A stretch of DNA of 64,000 bases from Gari tellinella (GCA_922989275.2 OV277862.1:43301786-43365785); one strand, 5' to 3'. Positions 9,691-20,797 are shown, counted from the first letter of the stretch. Program-made: numbers and translations. The notes: generated by a model not told the origin, from the sequence alone.

Positions 9691-10018
9691 ATACTCCCTC
9701 CCTACAACGGTACTCCCATAAATAAATCTCTCCTTACAGCAACGCTTGTCGTTGGTCCCCAAATAAGACAAATCACGTCTGTTAAAATTGTCGTCTGCTG
9801 TTTTTCTCAAAGTCACATATTTGACAGTTTGACAGAAAATAATACAATGACGAATTTCAAACAGCTTGAATCCAGATCAGACGCCGCGTTACGCGGTGTC
9901 TGGTCTGGATTCAGGCTGTTTGCAAATGTAACCAATTTCCCTCCCTATAACGACTCCCTCCGAACAACGCTTATAATTATTGCCTCTCATTGGGTATCGT
10001 TGTAGAGAGGTAGCACTG
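9691..10018 (+). mobile_element. TA-2 MITE carrying an alpha hairpin
   Basis: The left end is ATACTCCCTCCCTACAACGG and the right end is TTGTAGAGAGGTAGCACTG followed by TA. Inside are AATTGTCGTCTGCTG (as in TTAA-1) and an alpha hairpin at 9860-9922 with GAATCC/GGATTC pairs. This is a clear case of the alpha hairpin inside TA-2 ends. Confidence 0.75.
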
Positions 10019-10139
10019 TATATCAAATTCATGTCTTCATCTATAATAGACTATTGGAACAGTTCATCTCCAAATCTTAATTACAAATCGAACTGAAATG
10101 TCACATTATACCAAATAAAAGTTTAGCTATTCTTCCAAA

Positions 10140-10249
10140 TTCATCTCGTAGTCAGAATTGTCATTAAATTGTCAATTTTCTATATTTTATTGCACTGCTT
10201 TTGCGTTTCGTTTGCGTTTTAACGGGAAATAATAACGTTTTCTCTCCTG
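10140..10249 (-). mobile_element. TA-1 right-arm fragment
   Basis: GTCAGAATTGTCATTAAATT, TTTTATTGCACTGCTTTTGC and AATAACGTTTTCTCTCCTG are an older TA-1 right arm. The hairpin and left arm are missing. Confidence 0.6.
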
Positions 10250-10277
10250 TATAATTTATGTACTTCCCATTTAGCTA

Positions 10278-10523
10278 CAGTGGAGAATCTGTTATTCTTT
10301 CCAAATAAACGCGTTTACGCTAAAACTATTATTTGCAGTGCAAACAGTTTGGAGCCAGATCAGACGCCGGGTAACCCGGCGTCTGATCAGGCTCCAAACT
10401 GTTTGCCACCAAGATAAAGATGAATTATCAGAATTGTCAAAAAGTTGTACTTTTCTACGTTTTAGTTCTTTGCGTTTGCGTACGTTTGCGTTTAAACGGG
10501 AAAGAATAACAGATTCTCCACTG
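10278..10523 (-). mobile_element. TA-1 MITE, young 246 bp type
   Basis: Complete, TA-flanked, both ends of the young AGAATCTGTTATTC type. The alpha hairpin is 10341-10409. Reversed, it is close to identical to the copies at 14575, 29247 and 38726. Confidence 0.92.
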
Positions 10524-10761
10524 TATCTAGACAAACAATGTGTGTCTTAAACAACATCCCTAAACATTGAAATACAGTCAATTCTCGATCACTCAATCTC
10601 TACGATTTAAGTTTCATTACGTCAGACTGGTTTAAGACGAGCACACCCGAATTTCAATGTTGCTCGACTCTCATCTGGATCTAAACTGTTTGCAATTTTC
10701 ATTTATATACATAATACGATGGGTTTAAATAAACAATGACTTGTAAAAGTATATTTACCTA

Positions 10762-10925
10762 CAGTCGAACCCCGATCATTTGAAATCGCTTTAGTCTAAC
10801 TTACCTGTTAGCCAACTTTGCAATATTGGTAAGTTCGACTTATCCGAGATGGAGTTATCGAAATTCAACTTAAGATGTAGATACATTTTCAACTTAAGCG
10901 AATTAGAGGAATCGAGTTTCGACTG
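10762..10925. mobile_element. TA-4 (pogo-like) MITE
   Basis: TA-flanked. The left end is CAGTCGAACCCCGATCATTT and the right end GAATCGAGTTTCGACTG. Such CAGT-NGAAC-CCGAT ends are typical of pogo/Tigger-type elements. The interior is short and non-coding. Confidence 0.7.
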
Positions 10926-11121
10926 TATTTGAGTTCTATCATCAACTTATTAAAAATATTTTGCTGTCTATGTTAGAACAAATTATCCTCTACTGACTAT
11001 ACAATTTAAGAAAAAATACAAACATATGGTACAGTATCTTGATTACGTTTTCGCTGTTCCATCTTGAGAAAATCATGATTTCATATACAAAGACTCATTA
11101 AACCCACGGTGCACTTTTATT

Positions 11122-11330
11122 AACCAATCCAGTGTCTTACCCCGAAGTGCACTTACATGTGCAAGCAGTGTGGATCCTGATCAGACGCCGAGTTATTCGG
11201 CGTCTGATCAGAATCCAAACTGTTTGACACTCATACAACACTCTCAAATATCTTAGGTTACAAATGGTCCAAACATCTCCTTTATGACAATTAAAGCAGA
11301 CGACAATTTTGCAGACGACGGTTACCGTAG
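11122..11330 (-). mobile_element. TTAA-1 MITE with GAG/CTC hairpin tip
   Basis: CTTACCCCGAAGTGCACTT on the left, GACAATTAAAGCAGACGACAA on the right (AAAGCAGACGAC is the diagnostic part). The alpha hairpin (11160-11232) has the tip GAGTTATTC, a changed but still paired version. The outer TTAA copies are unclear. Confidence 0.6.
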
Positions 11331-11424
11331 ATCTTTTGCAGCAGCAGAAGGGCTAATCCTGATCTTGAGCGTCAACCGCAAGGTTTCATTCATGCCACTT
11401 GACGAGTTCCTTCAATCTAACGGT

Positions 11425-11625
11425 AGAACCTTTACCATCGTAAGCATGATCTATTTTGTATTGTCAGACAGTTTGGATTCTGTACAGATGACAAGTATCT
11501 CGGCGTCCGGTAAAAAGTGTCAAATTTATTTTTTGACTAGATGTCCAGCAATCCATGTGTCAAGATCAGAATACGTTCGAGTGACTCGGCGTCTAATCTG
11601 GATCCCAACTGTTTGGAAATAGCAG
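11425..11625. mobile_element. Strongly decayed TTAA-1/alpha fragment
   Basis: GACAGTTTGGATTCTG near 11465 and GACTCGGCGTCTAATCTGGA near 11583 look like the two hairpin halves, now about 100 bp apart with unrelated sequence between. Confidence 0.35.
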
Positions 11626-11654
11626 GAAATGCACGCTGAAGGCTGTAGGTTTAA

Positions 11655-11869
11655 CCCTTAATGTGTATCATGCTGAGCGCAAACTGGCTAAAATTTTGCA
11701 AACAATTTGGATCCAGATCAGACGCCGCGTAACGCAGCGTCTGATCTTGATCCAAGCTGTTTGGCACTCAAATTCAACTTTATGTCAGTTTGAAAAGCAC
11801 ATAAACTGATGTTATTTTTATTCGCAGACGAAATATTTCAAAGCAGACGACAATTCGGCGTGATAAGGG
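11655..11869 (-). mobile_element. TTAA-1 MITE
   Basis: Flanked by TTAA (11651-11654 and 11870-11873). The right end ...GCAGACGACAATTCGGCGTG is the family's GTCGTCTGC arm inverted. The alpha hairpin (11696-11764) has GGATCC-type and GCGTAACGC pairs. Confidence 0.75.
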
Positions 11870-12029
11870 TTAAGTTAAAAACAGCTGTTTGAGTGGTTAT
11901 TTAGATTACATTTTCACCTCAATGTAGAATTTAAGAAACTCATGTGCTTAGTTTTATTCCCAAAGGAATTGTGGTTGTTTTGAGACCGGATGTAAGAGTC
12001 AAACAAGTGTCCAAAAAGTACACACATGG

Positions 12030-12235
12030 ACTATAATAAATATAATATGATATGATATGGTTTAATATTATATAATATAATATTAGATAATATAATGTAA
12101 TGTAATATAACATGACATCACATCAAATCACATGATAAGATATGATATGATATGATATGATATGATACAATATAATATAATAGTGCCAATGAGCATATTT
12201 GTATGTTTGTTTGTTTGTTTGACTAATGTTAGCAT
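12030..12235. repeat. Simple repeats, (ATATG)n-like and (TTTG)n
   Basis: Degenerate TATAATATAATA leads into repeated GATATGATATGATATG units (about 12133-12170), then TTTGTTTGTTTGTTTG (about 12204-12222). Confidence 0.8.
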
Positions 12236-12254
12236 GGTACGATAGAACACTTTT

Positions 12255-12345
12255 CTATAGGATCTGAACGTAAAGCAAAAAGCTCATATGGGAGCGTGTC
12301 CTTCTCTTCTTCCAGTTGCTTTATGCAACAAGCTGTCAGGATGTA
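12255..12345. repeat. Lone beta hairpin, decayed
   Basis: GTAAAGCAAAAAGCTC ... GGGAGCGTGTCC ... TGCTTTATGCAACAAGCTGT keeps the beta pattern with partial pairing and the AAGCTGTCA right flank. Confidence 0.45.
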
Positions 12346-12929
12346 GAACTATAACAATGAACTTCTATAAAGTAAAGAAAAGGCATAAAATCTAAATATA
12401 TTCACAAAAACAATTAAAGCAGGGTGGGTGAAGAGGTTGACAAATAATGAAAACGATGGCGATTAGAAACACATATATATGAATAAGCTAAAATAGGAGG
12501 GAATTTAATATTTGAATGCAATATAAACGACAAGGACTTTACAAAAAAACAATACAAGTATCTGCCAATCTTTCTAAAAGACATAATACAGGCATGGTCA
12601 TACACTGTACATAATAAACTTCGAAAGTAAGCCTGAAGAAATTAACAAACAAATATTATGGAACAACTAGTTTATAAAAAAAATAATAAAACGCTGTTTT
12701 ATAATGAGTGTTATTCATAAGGTATCACATAGCATAGAAAACGTTTTCGACAATAGACTCAAAACGTTCTATACGTTTCAATTTGTAAACACAAAGTACC
12801 ACCTTCGAAACTCAGACTTCCCCAAGTACTATATTTTATTGGAATGTAAACCAAAACTATGGAAACAAAAACTGAAAACAGGAAACATAGCTGATAATTA
12901 TTCTCAATAATATTTATTGTAACAAGTCA

Positions 12930-13520
12930 AACAGTTTAATAATACTAATAAATTACTGTACAATAAACTACTAAAAGAATTACGTAACAAAACCAAAATA
13001 AAACCTCATACATGTATTAGATGGGAAAAGGAAAGCACAGATATGGACTGGAATACCCTTCTAATCCGTACTCGATACCAAAATGCGAGCTTTTCAATAT
13101 AAACACATAATAGTGCGAATTATACAAAACAACCGATTTGTGTATAAATGCAAACTAGAACATTCGAGCTTGTGGGACTTTTGTGCCATGAACATTGAAT
13201 CCAACAAACACCTATTCTGGGAATGTCAATATTCCAGAGCACTATGGACACATTTAGAAATATATCTAAACGAAAACCAAGTAAATTTAAATTTAAATTA
13301 TATGTTAATACATTTTTGTATCACTTGAATATACGGAGTGGAGTAGTTCTTCAACTCTGATAAATACAATACTGACTTATGCAAAATACAATTTCATTAT
13401 TTGTAAATTTTATAAAATATCTGAAACAGGTTGAAAACATAGAGCGAATGATAGCAACGGCGAAAAATAAAGTTGAACATCATAAAGGCAATGGGACAAA
13501 TTACAGTTGAACCTATAGCA
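12930..13520 (+). pseudogene. Non-LTR retrotransposon (LINE) ORF2 C-terminal remnant
   Basis: The frame from 13083 to 13328 reads a zf-RVT-like segment with C-x2-C-like spacing: YKCKLEHSSLWDFC, then NIESNKHLFWECQYSRALW. This is the cysteine/histidine module that follows reverse transcriptase in many LINEs. Further on, in another frame, 13420-13500 encodes KYLKQVENIERMIATAKNK, typical of the final residues. Frames change at least twice and stops interrupt it, so it is dead. Upstream (12600-12930) is AT-rich and may be more of the same element, but I see no RT motif. Confidence 0.65.
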
Positions 13521-14041
13521 TGTAATAATCTTTTAAAACACATGGAATAAATCTCTCTTCTTCTTCATTTTTCTACTCTCTTCCGCAACTTTTCTTTCCT
13601 CACTTTATATAGATTATTCCTTGCAATACAAAAATAGACAGGAAATCGACTTGTTAAGAAACTAATATGTGCTATATTATAGTAATATTTCATTGTGCGT
13701 CTTGTATTAGTCTGTATAATTATGTATATATAGAAGTAAAACATTACATAAATATGGGGTGTTTTTTGTGGTGGAAGTATTCAGAAGTTTAAGAGCTAAT
13801 TACATTGAACAAAGAGAAATAGGTCGTATATTCGATTCTAAAAATAACAAATAGTTTTATAGTGGGAAAGATTGCTGTATTATTTCGGTCTACATTAAGC
13901 GGGCCTGTGTCTTTGGCATGCAAATATAGTAGTTCCAGGTTAAAGTTTTCAAAGGAAAGCAGGTTTATCATTTGAGTCGCAGTTTGAAATACAAGAACAT
14001 TCTGTTAGAAATCCATTATCATCTGACAAAAGTTAACACAT
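13521..14041. other. AT-rich sequence, no feature seen
   Basis: Only a short minus-strand frame without motif (13789-13971). Confidence 0.4.
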
Positions 14042-14043
14042 TA

Positions 14044-14290
14044 CAGTGGAGAATCTGTTATTCTTTCCCGTTTAAACGCAAACGTACGCAAACGCAAAGC
14101 ACTAAAACGTAGAAAAGTACAACGTTTTGGACAATTCTGATAAATCATGTTTATCTTGGTGGCAAACAGTTTGGAGCCTGATCAGACGCCGGGTTACCCG
14201 GCGTCTGATCTGGCTCCAAACTGTTTGCAGTGAAAATAATAGTTTTAGCGTAAACGCGTTTATTGGGAAAGAATAACGTTTTCTCCACTG
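14044..14290 (+). mobile_element. TA-1 MITE, 247 bp, mixed ends
   Basis: TA-flanked. The left end is of the young AGAATCTGTTATTC type, the right end of the older AACGTTTTCTCCACTG type. Alpha hairpin intact (14160-14228). Confidence 0.92.
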
Positions 14291-14574
14291 TATTAGCTGG
14301 TGCTGAATATCGGCATGAAATTAAATGTTGTCGCTGACTTTTCAACCTTAAACGTTCGATATTACATATGTTGATGAAGAAAATATGAGTAGAATTAATG
14401 TGTTTAACAGTCTAAATCCTAATCAAACGTCTATGTAGTTGAGGACATATCTGAATTCAAACTGTTAGTAATCGCCAGTGCTGTGAGGATCAGCAGTGAA
14501 CTAGTTAATTCACATCTGTCATACATTTGAAATATGGTAAATATCCGGAACTCGACAGCGCCATTATACAGCTA

Positions 14575-14820
14575 CAGTGGAGAATCTGTTATTCTTTCCC
14601 AATAAACGCGTTTACGCTAAAACTATTATTTGCAGTGCAAACAGTTTGGAGTCAGATCAGACGCCGGGTAACCCGGCGTCTGATCAGGCTCCAAACTGTT
14701 TGCCACCAAGATAAACAAGAATTATCAGAATTGTCCAAAAGTTGTTCTTTTCTACGTTTTAGTGCTTTGCGTTTGCGTACGTTTGCGTTTAAACTGGAAA
14801 GAATAACAGATTCTCCACTG
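14575..14820 (-). mobile_element. TA-1 MITE, young 246 bp type
   Basis: Complete, TA-flanked, opposite in orientation to the copy at 14044 only 285 bp away. Between them a worn alpha-like fragment (14405-14475: AAATCCTAATCAAACGTCTA) is present. Confidence 0.92.
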
Positions 14821-15683
14821 TAAATCCACAAGCCACGTGTATACTTATAAACAGTACGGATCTCGTAATACTTTCATGTTTAAACAACAATTAAATAAAA
14901 CGCAAAACAAGTCGAACTTGACGACGATTTTAAATCAGGTTGGAGCTTTATTTCACTGTCTTTTGCATCATTTTAGTTATCGGGAAAATATTACACCCAC
15001 ATTTCATTAGACCTTCTTTTCGTCAGCGACGAACATTATCTAATTAGGTATACCTCCTTAGCAAACAGTACATATATATATATATATACCAAACGAAAGC
15101 TATATTTGTCACATAATATATCAAAATGAGCTAGAATGGATGCATTTGATATCCCATGAAACGTTCTGTCAAATATTTGCAAGTATTTCTATAACTTTGT
15201 CAATTTAGTTAACCCTTTTCAGAGATAATTTATATTTCCTACCGTCTTTTAACTATTAACTGCCATAGCATCGAAATTGTTTGCAAATGTCTTAGTTTAT
15301 ATAACAGATAATGTAAGTATTTAATGTATATAATAGTGTATACTACAGAATGTAAAATAGCTGTCATCTCAATTTTTCATATTATTCTCCGGCTTATGTT
15401 ATTCTATTTCCTGATCTAGAACTATAGAATATTTATTGTATATAATCTTAAATCAAACCAGGGGTAATCAAATGTATTGGTGTCTTTCCAACCAACGACC
15501 TCGTTGTGATGGAGCAATTTTCCAAAGGGAGATAACTTAAATAATATCATGATGAATACATGTAACTATCACAATGAATATCGACACCATCAACCTAACA
15601 GAACATTAAAATAAACTCTAGCTCATAGGATAACTAGAATTACATGTTTTATTACGTCAAATTCCTTTATATGCATTATTTAA
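14821..15683. other. AT-rich stretch with a short (TA)n run
   Basis: Holds TATATATATATATA at about 15072-15087. No open frame, hairpin or element end was recognised. Confidence 0.5.
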
Positions 15684-15892
15684 CCCTTTCACTGCCGTGA
15701 CGTCATAAATTCTAAACAATTGTCGTCTGCTTTTGTTTTTAAAATTTCACTTTTGGGTATTTTGATATCAGAAATATTGAAATGAGTGGCAAATAGTTTG
15801 GATTCTGATCAGATGCCGCGTAACGCGGCGTCTAATCAGGATTCAAACTGTTTACAAATTACTCTTGCACTCGGGGTAAGGCAGTGAAGGGG
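15684..15892 (+). mobile_element. TTAA-1 MITE, well preserved
   Basis: Flanked by TTAA (15680-15683, 15893-15896). Ends are CCCTTTCACTGCCGTGACGT and GGTAAGGCAGTGAAGG. The left arm carries TGACGTCA and CAATTGTCGTCTGC. Alpha hairpin 15787-15855 with the tip GCGTAACGC. Confidence 0.85.
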
Positions 15893-15973
15893 TTAATAAA
15901 GGCGTCTGTTAAATACAGAATACAATTACTGTCGAACATTCCGATAACTTCCTAGACCATGTTTTACTCAATA

Positions 15974-16085
15974 CAGTGGAAAAGACGTTATTCTTACTCG
16001 TTTAAACGCAAACGATGGAAACAATAGAAACAATAGTTTTTAGCGTAAACGCTTTTATTGGTAAAGAATAACATCTTATCCGCTG
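15974..16085 (+). mobile_element. TA-1 deletion derivative (112 bp)
   Basis: Both ends (CAGTGGAAAAGACGTT and inverse) and both outer arms are kept, flanked by TA. The whole alpha hairpin and the inner arm are missing. Confidence 0.8.
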
Positions 16086-16457
16086 TACCAGTTTTGTTCT
16101 AATGGTTCCGCGCGTCTGAAATAAACGTTTACTTAGTACAAGATTGGTTGTATTTGAAAAGACAATGATTTATTGCATCAGGAACACACTAGACAGACCG
16201 AAATCATCTGTACAGGGTATCATGTCCCACATAACAGATACTCCTAAATGAAAATGGGAAAACTAATCATGTCTTATGTAATAGAAACTCTCTATAGAAA
16301 AAGGGGAGAAAGCGGTAATCGTTTCAAACTGACTAATGGACCTGTCATGAAACAATTGCAGAAAATGTCAAAATATTTCTCGCGTGGCTCACAAAGCAGG
16401 TTACATGGGCGATATTAACTCCGAACCCCATCTCCTTGTCTACCCCCGACAAACATA

Positions 16458-16600
16458 CAGTTGCGCAGATGTTATTCTTTCAAAATAAACGTGTTTATGC
16501 TAAAAAAGTTTTCATTGCAAACAGTTTAAAGCCTGATCAGACTCCGGATATCCCGGTGTTACATGTAGATCAGTCTCCAAACTCGATGTCATGCAGATTA
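16458..16600 (-). mobile_element. TA-1 fragment with garbled hairpin
   Basis: CAGTTGCGCAGATGTTATTC, then TTGCAAACAGTTTAAAGCC and GACTCCGGATATCCCGGTGT. The right arm is lost. The rest of 16086-16950 shows no feature. Confidence 0.5.
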
Positions 16601-16944
16601 AAACAAGATTGTTGGAGAACAGAAAGCTTGTCTCTTGCAGAAACTTTTAGATAAAGTTCGTATCAATGGAAACATGTATCGGCTAAAATTCTAATTCCAA
16701 AACAGATCAAAACTCGATGAAAAATCAAGCTGTTCTTTTATTTTTGTTTTTATTACACTACATCAATGTTAAATCGCTAGGGAGTCATGAATTCCAAATT
16801 ACAGATTCCTAGTGCAAATATTGCATGTAGTATAAGTGCATTTCAGATGCATCACAACCTTAACTATTGCCAACACCGCGACCAAGGCCGACACAGACTC
16901 CGGATTGACTACATAAGGGTCCTTATTTTAAAGTATTTTTCTAA

Positions 16945-17299
16945 TACGCTAGCTATAGAATAGTCAGAATTGTTAAAACATCTACCCTTTTTTATTGAAT
17001 ACGTTTGCGTTTCGTTTGTGTTTAACCCTTTCCCCCATAAAAGCGCATTTAAACGCATTTGATTACTCCTCCGTTGAAGAAAATAGTTCCAATTTATACA
17101 GTCTTGAATATTTACTATAATAAATATTCCCTGTATTCTAGGAGATAATAGCTTAAAGCAGGTTGAAAGTAAAGCAGAATGTGCCTTAAGGCACATTCTG
17201 CTTTACTTTTAACCAGCTTTAAATGATAATCTATCTTCAGTACTAGAAACAGGCTATGGGGGAAAGGGTTAACGGGAACGAATACCGTCTTCTCCACTG
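16945..17299 (-). mobile_element. TA-1 right-arm piece interrupted by TTAA-2
   Basis: AGTCAGAATTGTTAAAAC and GCGTTTCGTTTGTGTT belong to a TA-1 right arm that resumes after the insertion with ACGGGAACGAATACCGTC and ends TCTCCACTG-TA at 17299. The break is exactly at the TTAA of the GTTTAAAC motif. Confidence 0.75.
17026..17268 (+). mobile_element. TTAA-2 MITE inserted in a TA-1 arm
   Basis: TTAA copies at 17022-17025 and 17269-17272. Ends are CCCTTTCCCCCATAAAAG and inverse (GGCTATGGGGGAAAGGG). Central beta hairpin about 17155-17225: AAAGCAGAATGTGCC pairs with GGCACATTCTGCTTT around TTAA. The best-preserved TTAA-2 copy here. Confidence 0.88.
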
Positions 17300-17528
17300 T
17301 ACAATGAAACAATATGTTGCACGAGCCCGGCAGCTCCCTGATTTCCTGATAAGTATCTTATCGTCAGTAGCGGAGAACAATGTTTGAAGTTGATAGTAGA
17401 CGTTGATACGAAACTGTCGTTACTCATTCATCAACTCAGGTCAGGCTCGTACGTGAAAAATAACTCATTGTGACGTGCATCGCGTGTCAGAGTACGCTTC
17501 CTCGCTTGTGTCCTGCTTGTGCAAAGAA

Positions 17529-17720
17529 CAGTCGAAACTCGATAATTCGAACTCGCTTTAGTTCGAATATACCCATATTTTAAAGTTAAAACGTGGCTGA
17601 GCCACGTTTTAACTTTAAAATACGGGTGTGTTCGACATAAGCGAGTCGCGTTATTAAAAATCAAAATAATGAAATACTGGTAAGGTTGATTTAATCGAGT
17701 TCGAGGTATCGAGTTTCGTA
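17529..17720. mobile_element. TA-4 (pogo-like) MITE with perfect palindrome
   Basis: Left end CAGTCGAAACTCGATAATTC, right end GAGGTATCGAGTTTCG (final bases worn). The centre, 17575-17621, is a palindrome with 23-base arms and one unpaired base: AAAACGTGGCT then AGCCACGTTTT. Confidence 0.7.
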
Positions 17721-18297
17721 TGTAGTATACAGTTACATGTAGTTCCCGTTTTACAACCATTCAGAGACAGGTGATTGTATGGCCGTATACTATAGTTTCT
17801 AGCATGATGATGGTAAAGCAGAGAGAGAGTTCCATTTTAGCGCGGTGGTTTCTACGTTATTTCCATTTTGTATTAAGCAACAACCTTCATTTAATGCTAA
17901 TGCTAGTAATTCTTTAAACGGGGAGTCACTGTATGCACAATTTCTAGCTCAAATAAAGCATCTACATGTATACTGTTCGACACACTTTGGACTCAAATAT
18001 AGAGGAACGAATGGAACCGAACTGTATCGACTGTGCATCACAGAACAAAATGTATTTTCGAGTCTAACGCATTTTATTTAATTGTATTATAAGCGGCATT
18101 TGGCAGTGTAGACTAAACTCACATGCAGAGACTGGGATGACAATGCTGCTTGGTCTATGCAATGTTGCAATGGTATAAGGATGGTTTTGGGCATGCCTCA
18201 ATTTTGCTTCCGACCACTATATAACGGGATCTCAACATGACCTCTGTGTAAAACGAACCTAACCACAAAACACCAGGCCTTCTTCTAGGAGAAGAAC
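17721..18297. other. Unique sequence, no clear feature
   Basis: One 78-codon + frame (17845-18081) has no recognisable motif and lies in no conserved context, so I do not call it a gene. Confidence 0.4.
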
Positions 18298-18301
18298 TTA
18301 A

Positions 18302-19066
18302 GGTGGTTCGACAGCGGGCGGCCCGCATCTCGAGTTCCGGAAATGCTGATGACTTTCACCTGATCTTTGCGGCACGTGCTTATAGTAGAAAATTTAGATA
18401 AAGAAAAGTTTGATCTGCTTCAGTGTCTTCTCTGTTAGCGCAATTGGTACGGTGATTGACTTGCAATCCAAAGGTTCTAGGTTCGATTCCCACTCGCTTC
18501 AAAACTTTTTTTTAAATAAATTGTCCGATTTTTGTGACTAGTCAATTCATAACGTGGTGATCAAAGGACAGGCTATGTTTAGTCACGTAATAATGAATAA
18601 TATCATATGCAAGTATAGTCAAGTGACAGCTAAATTTATGAGGATTGATAGCCTATATGACAGATGGCAGCTTAACACAGGACAAAAGTAATAATAAAAG
18701 ATAGATCCTAAAGGAGCTTTTATGCATTACTTTTGTTATGCATTAAGCAGTCACCTGCCTTTAAATATGTACAGACTATCGTATTCAATGGTTCCTTATT
18801 ACAGGTTTGACTTATGGTATTATTTAGAGCTGACGGCATTTTAAAGTTGAACTCAAGGGAGGTTACTCGTTTTGTGTAAACATTTTGTCAGAATTTCAGG
18901 AAATCATGTATAAAATGTAAATTCTACTGTAGATTTTCATTAAAAGAAAAAAACGGCACTGTACTTTTTTTTATTTTAACGATTGTTCACTCTCCATATG
19001 GTATATTTCAATTTTATCAAGGTTTCAAAGAATTCTGACACAGAATAAGCTGACCCGCGAACCACC
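18302..19066 (+). mobile_element. TTAA-4 element, copy 1
   Basis: Flanked by TTAA (18298-18301, 19067-19070) with inverted ends GGTGGTTCG and CGAACCACC. From left to right it holds a GC-rich start (GACAGCGGGCGGCCCGC), a tRNA-Cys-like unit with Pol III boxes, a beta-like hairpin (GATCCTAAAGGAGC with AAAAGTAATAA / TTACTTTTGTTATG arms) and an AT-rich right part. It is about 280 bp shorter internally than copy 2 at 42036. Confidence 0.85.
18427..18501 (+). tRNA. tRNA-Cys-like unit inside TTAA-4
   Basis: A-box-like TTAGCGCAATTGGTAC (about 18435-18450), anticodon-loop-like TTGCAAT giving GCA (Cys), B box GGTTCGATTCC (18480-18490), then a run of eight T at 18506-18513 that would end Pol III transcription. 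The acceptor and T stems pair poorly, so it is probably a tRNA-derived promoter rather than a working tRNA. Confidence 0.45.
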
Positions 19067-19070
19067 TTAA

Positions 19071-19812
19071 TAAGCAAACATTGCTTTCGTTCTCATCCTA
19101 AAGTATATTTATGTATGATTACAAAATATGTACTATGTTTGAAATAAAATATGTTTAAACTAAACACGCCCGGCTGTGTTACAAAGATCACGAAATTGAT
19201 TTCCCACATTCAGTTTTTGTTATGTCTCTTACTATTTTGAAATTACTTATGTCATAGAAATGTATATATTTGTTATTGTTTACCAGATTTATGAACCAGA
19301 GTAAAACCCTTTCGATAACTTGTTGCATCTCATCAAAATTTATACTGATTGCTATTCCGTTTGAAATGACATGTTGTACGAACAAACAATGCATTGTATT
19401 TAGATCATACATGTATTTGTATATCTATAATGATACCATCCTGCAAGTTCTTAGACAGAGCGAGCGAGAGAGAGAAAGAGAGAGAGAGTTAACAATACCC
19501 AGACATGAATGTGAAATGTAAACCACCTGTCTTACTCAACGAAACAAGGCTTCTTTTTTAAGTTAATACATTTTCATGAATATTTTTGAACTCTCGTCAA
19601 TCACTGACCCTGCACCTGTGAGAAATCTTCGTTGTCGAGATAAATTTATTTTTATAAGGACCTGTTCCATACATCACGATTAACGCTGCAGTGTACTTGT
19701 ACAAAGGCTACTTCAGCTGATTAATTAGCAATTGACAAAATATAACACCTGAATATTAAGATAGCCTTTTTCGCAATGGCAGATCTACTCTTTCAATATC
19801 TTACTAACCAGG
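19071..19812. other. Unique sequence with a (GA)n run
   Basis: GAGCGAGAGAGAGAAAGAG-type repeat at about 19458-19487. Small frames on both strands have no motif. Confidence 0.5.
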
Positions 19813-19940
19813 CGCCAAGGTTATACAGCTTTAGAGTTGAGTCTGAAATCGTTCTGAAGCATTTGAGTGGTTAGATTTTAGTTTTTGCTCAGCTAAAACT
19901 CAAATCTGACCAATCATATGTTTGCTTTATAACCTTGGAC
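19813..19940. repeat. Fold-back sequence
   Basis: CCAAGGTTATACAG on the left is answered by TTATAACCTTGG on the right. Inside, GGTTAGATTTTAGTTT is answered by AAAACTCAAATCTGACC. The whole can fold as a long imperfect hairpin. No duplicated target was found. Confidence 0.45.
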
Positions 19941-20037
19941 CCGGTCCTTCTTTACGCCTTTTCACTCTCATTTTCTTAACCATTTGCATATTGTACGCCC
20001 TTTGTAAACAGTGTCCTTATAAAAGGTACATTAATCC

Positions 20038-20110
20038 TATGCAAACAGTGAATATCCAGATCAGAGGGCTGCTAAAGGAGTCCTCTGATTAGGGTCTGCA
20101 CTGTGAGTCA
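20038..20110. repeat. TTAA-3-type hairpin
   Basis: GCAAACAGTGAATATCCAGA, CAGAGGGCTGC, AAAGGAGTCCTCTG and TTAGGGTCTGCACTGTGA form an imperfect hairpin like that at 20367-20430. Confidence 0.55.
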
Positions 20111-20286
20111 TACTGTACTTCACTTGCAAAAACCAACCACAAATACGCTCGTAGTCAAAATTGGACTACACTAAATTGGAAAATGAAATTGTCCATTCTA
20201 AGATGCTCGTACCGTGGCTAAATATTAGTTATGGTTTCTCCAGTACAACTTGTGCATTGGATAAGACATTACTGTTTCCCGTTTAA

Positions 20287-20518
20287 CTCTTTGAACCCTA
20301 GTCACGTATATATGTGCGTCATTTGCGAACAGCGTACATGAGAGGAGTACACGTGTCCAACAAACAGTGTGGACCCTGGTCAGAGGGCTCCTCCAGGAGC
20401 CCTCTGACCAGGGTCTACACTGTTTGTCATTTTTACATATATTGTAAAAATCAACCCTAAAAAGTCAGAAATGGACCAGACTAAAAACTGTCCATTTGAG
20501 GTTTCAGGGATGAAAGGG
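20287..20518 (+). mobile_element. TTAA-3 MITE
   Basis: Flanked by TTAA (20283-20286, 20519-20522). Ends are CTCTTTGAACCCTAGTCACG and GGGATGAAAGGG. The central hairpin, about 20364-20430, has GACCCTGGTCAGAGGGCTCC and inverse around TCCA. Its outer AAACAGTG and GACC-CTG-TCAGA pattern matches alpha, but the inner stem is different. Confidence 0.75.
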
Positions 20519-20551
20519 TTAAACGAAACTAGGTGCAAATGCAATACAATA

Positions 20552-20797
20552 CAGTGGAGAAAACGTTATTCTTTCCCGATAAACGCGTTTACGCGAAAAC
20601 TATTTTTTCTTTTACAAACAGTTTGGAGCCAGATCAGACGCCGGGTAACCCGGCGTCTGATCAGGCTCCAAACTGTTTGCCACCAAGATAAACATGAATT
20701 ATCAGAATTGTCCAAAAGTTGTTCTTTTCTACGTTTTAGTGCTTTGCGTTTGCGTACGTTTGCGTTTAAACGGAAAAGAATAACAGATTCTCCACTG
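20552..20797 (-). mobile_element. TA-1 MITE, 246 bp, mixed ends
   Basis: TA-flanked. Left end older type (GAAAACGTTATTC), right end young type (AACAGATTCTCCACTG). Alpha hairpin intact (20615-20683). Confidence 0.92.

Noticed and set aside
12704..12910. 68-codon frame ahead of the LINE tail as part of reverse transcriptase
   Set aside because: No RT motif such as a YxDD box is visible; it may be LINE-derived, but the sequence does not show it.
17845..18081. 78-codon frame as a small gene
   Set aside because: No similarity recognised, no splice signals and no repeated occurrence; frames of this length are expected by chance.
18427..18501. Genuine functional tRNA-Cys gene
   Set aside because: Anticodon GCA and both Pol III boxes are present, but acceptor and T stems pair poorly and the unit is repeated within a mobile element, so I call it tRNA-like.
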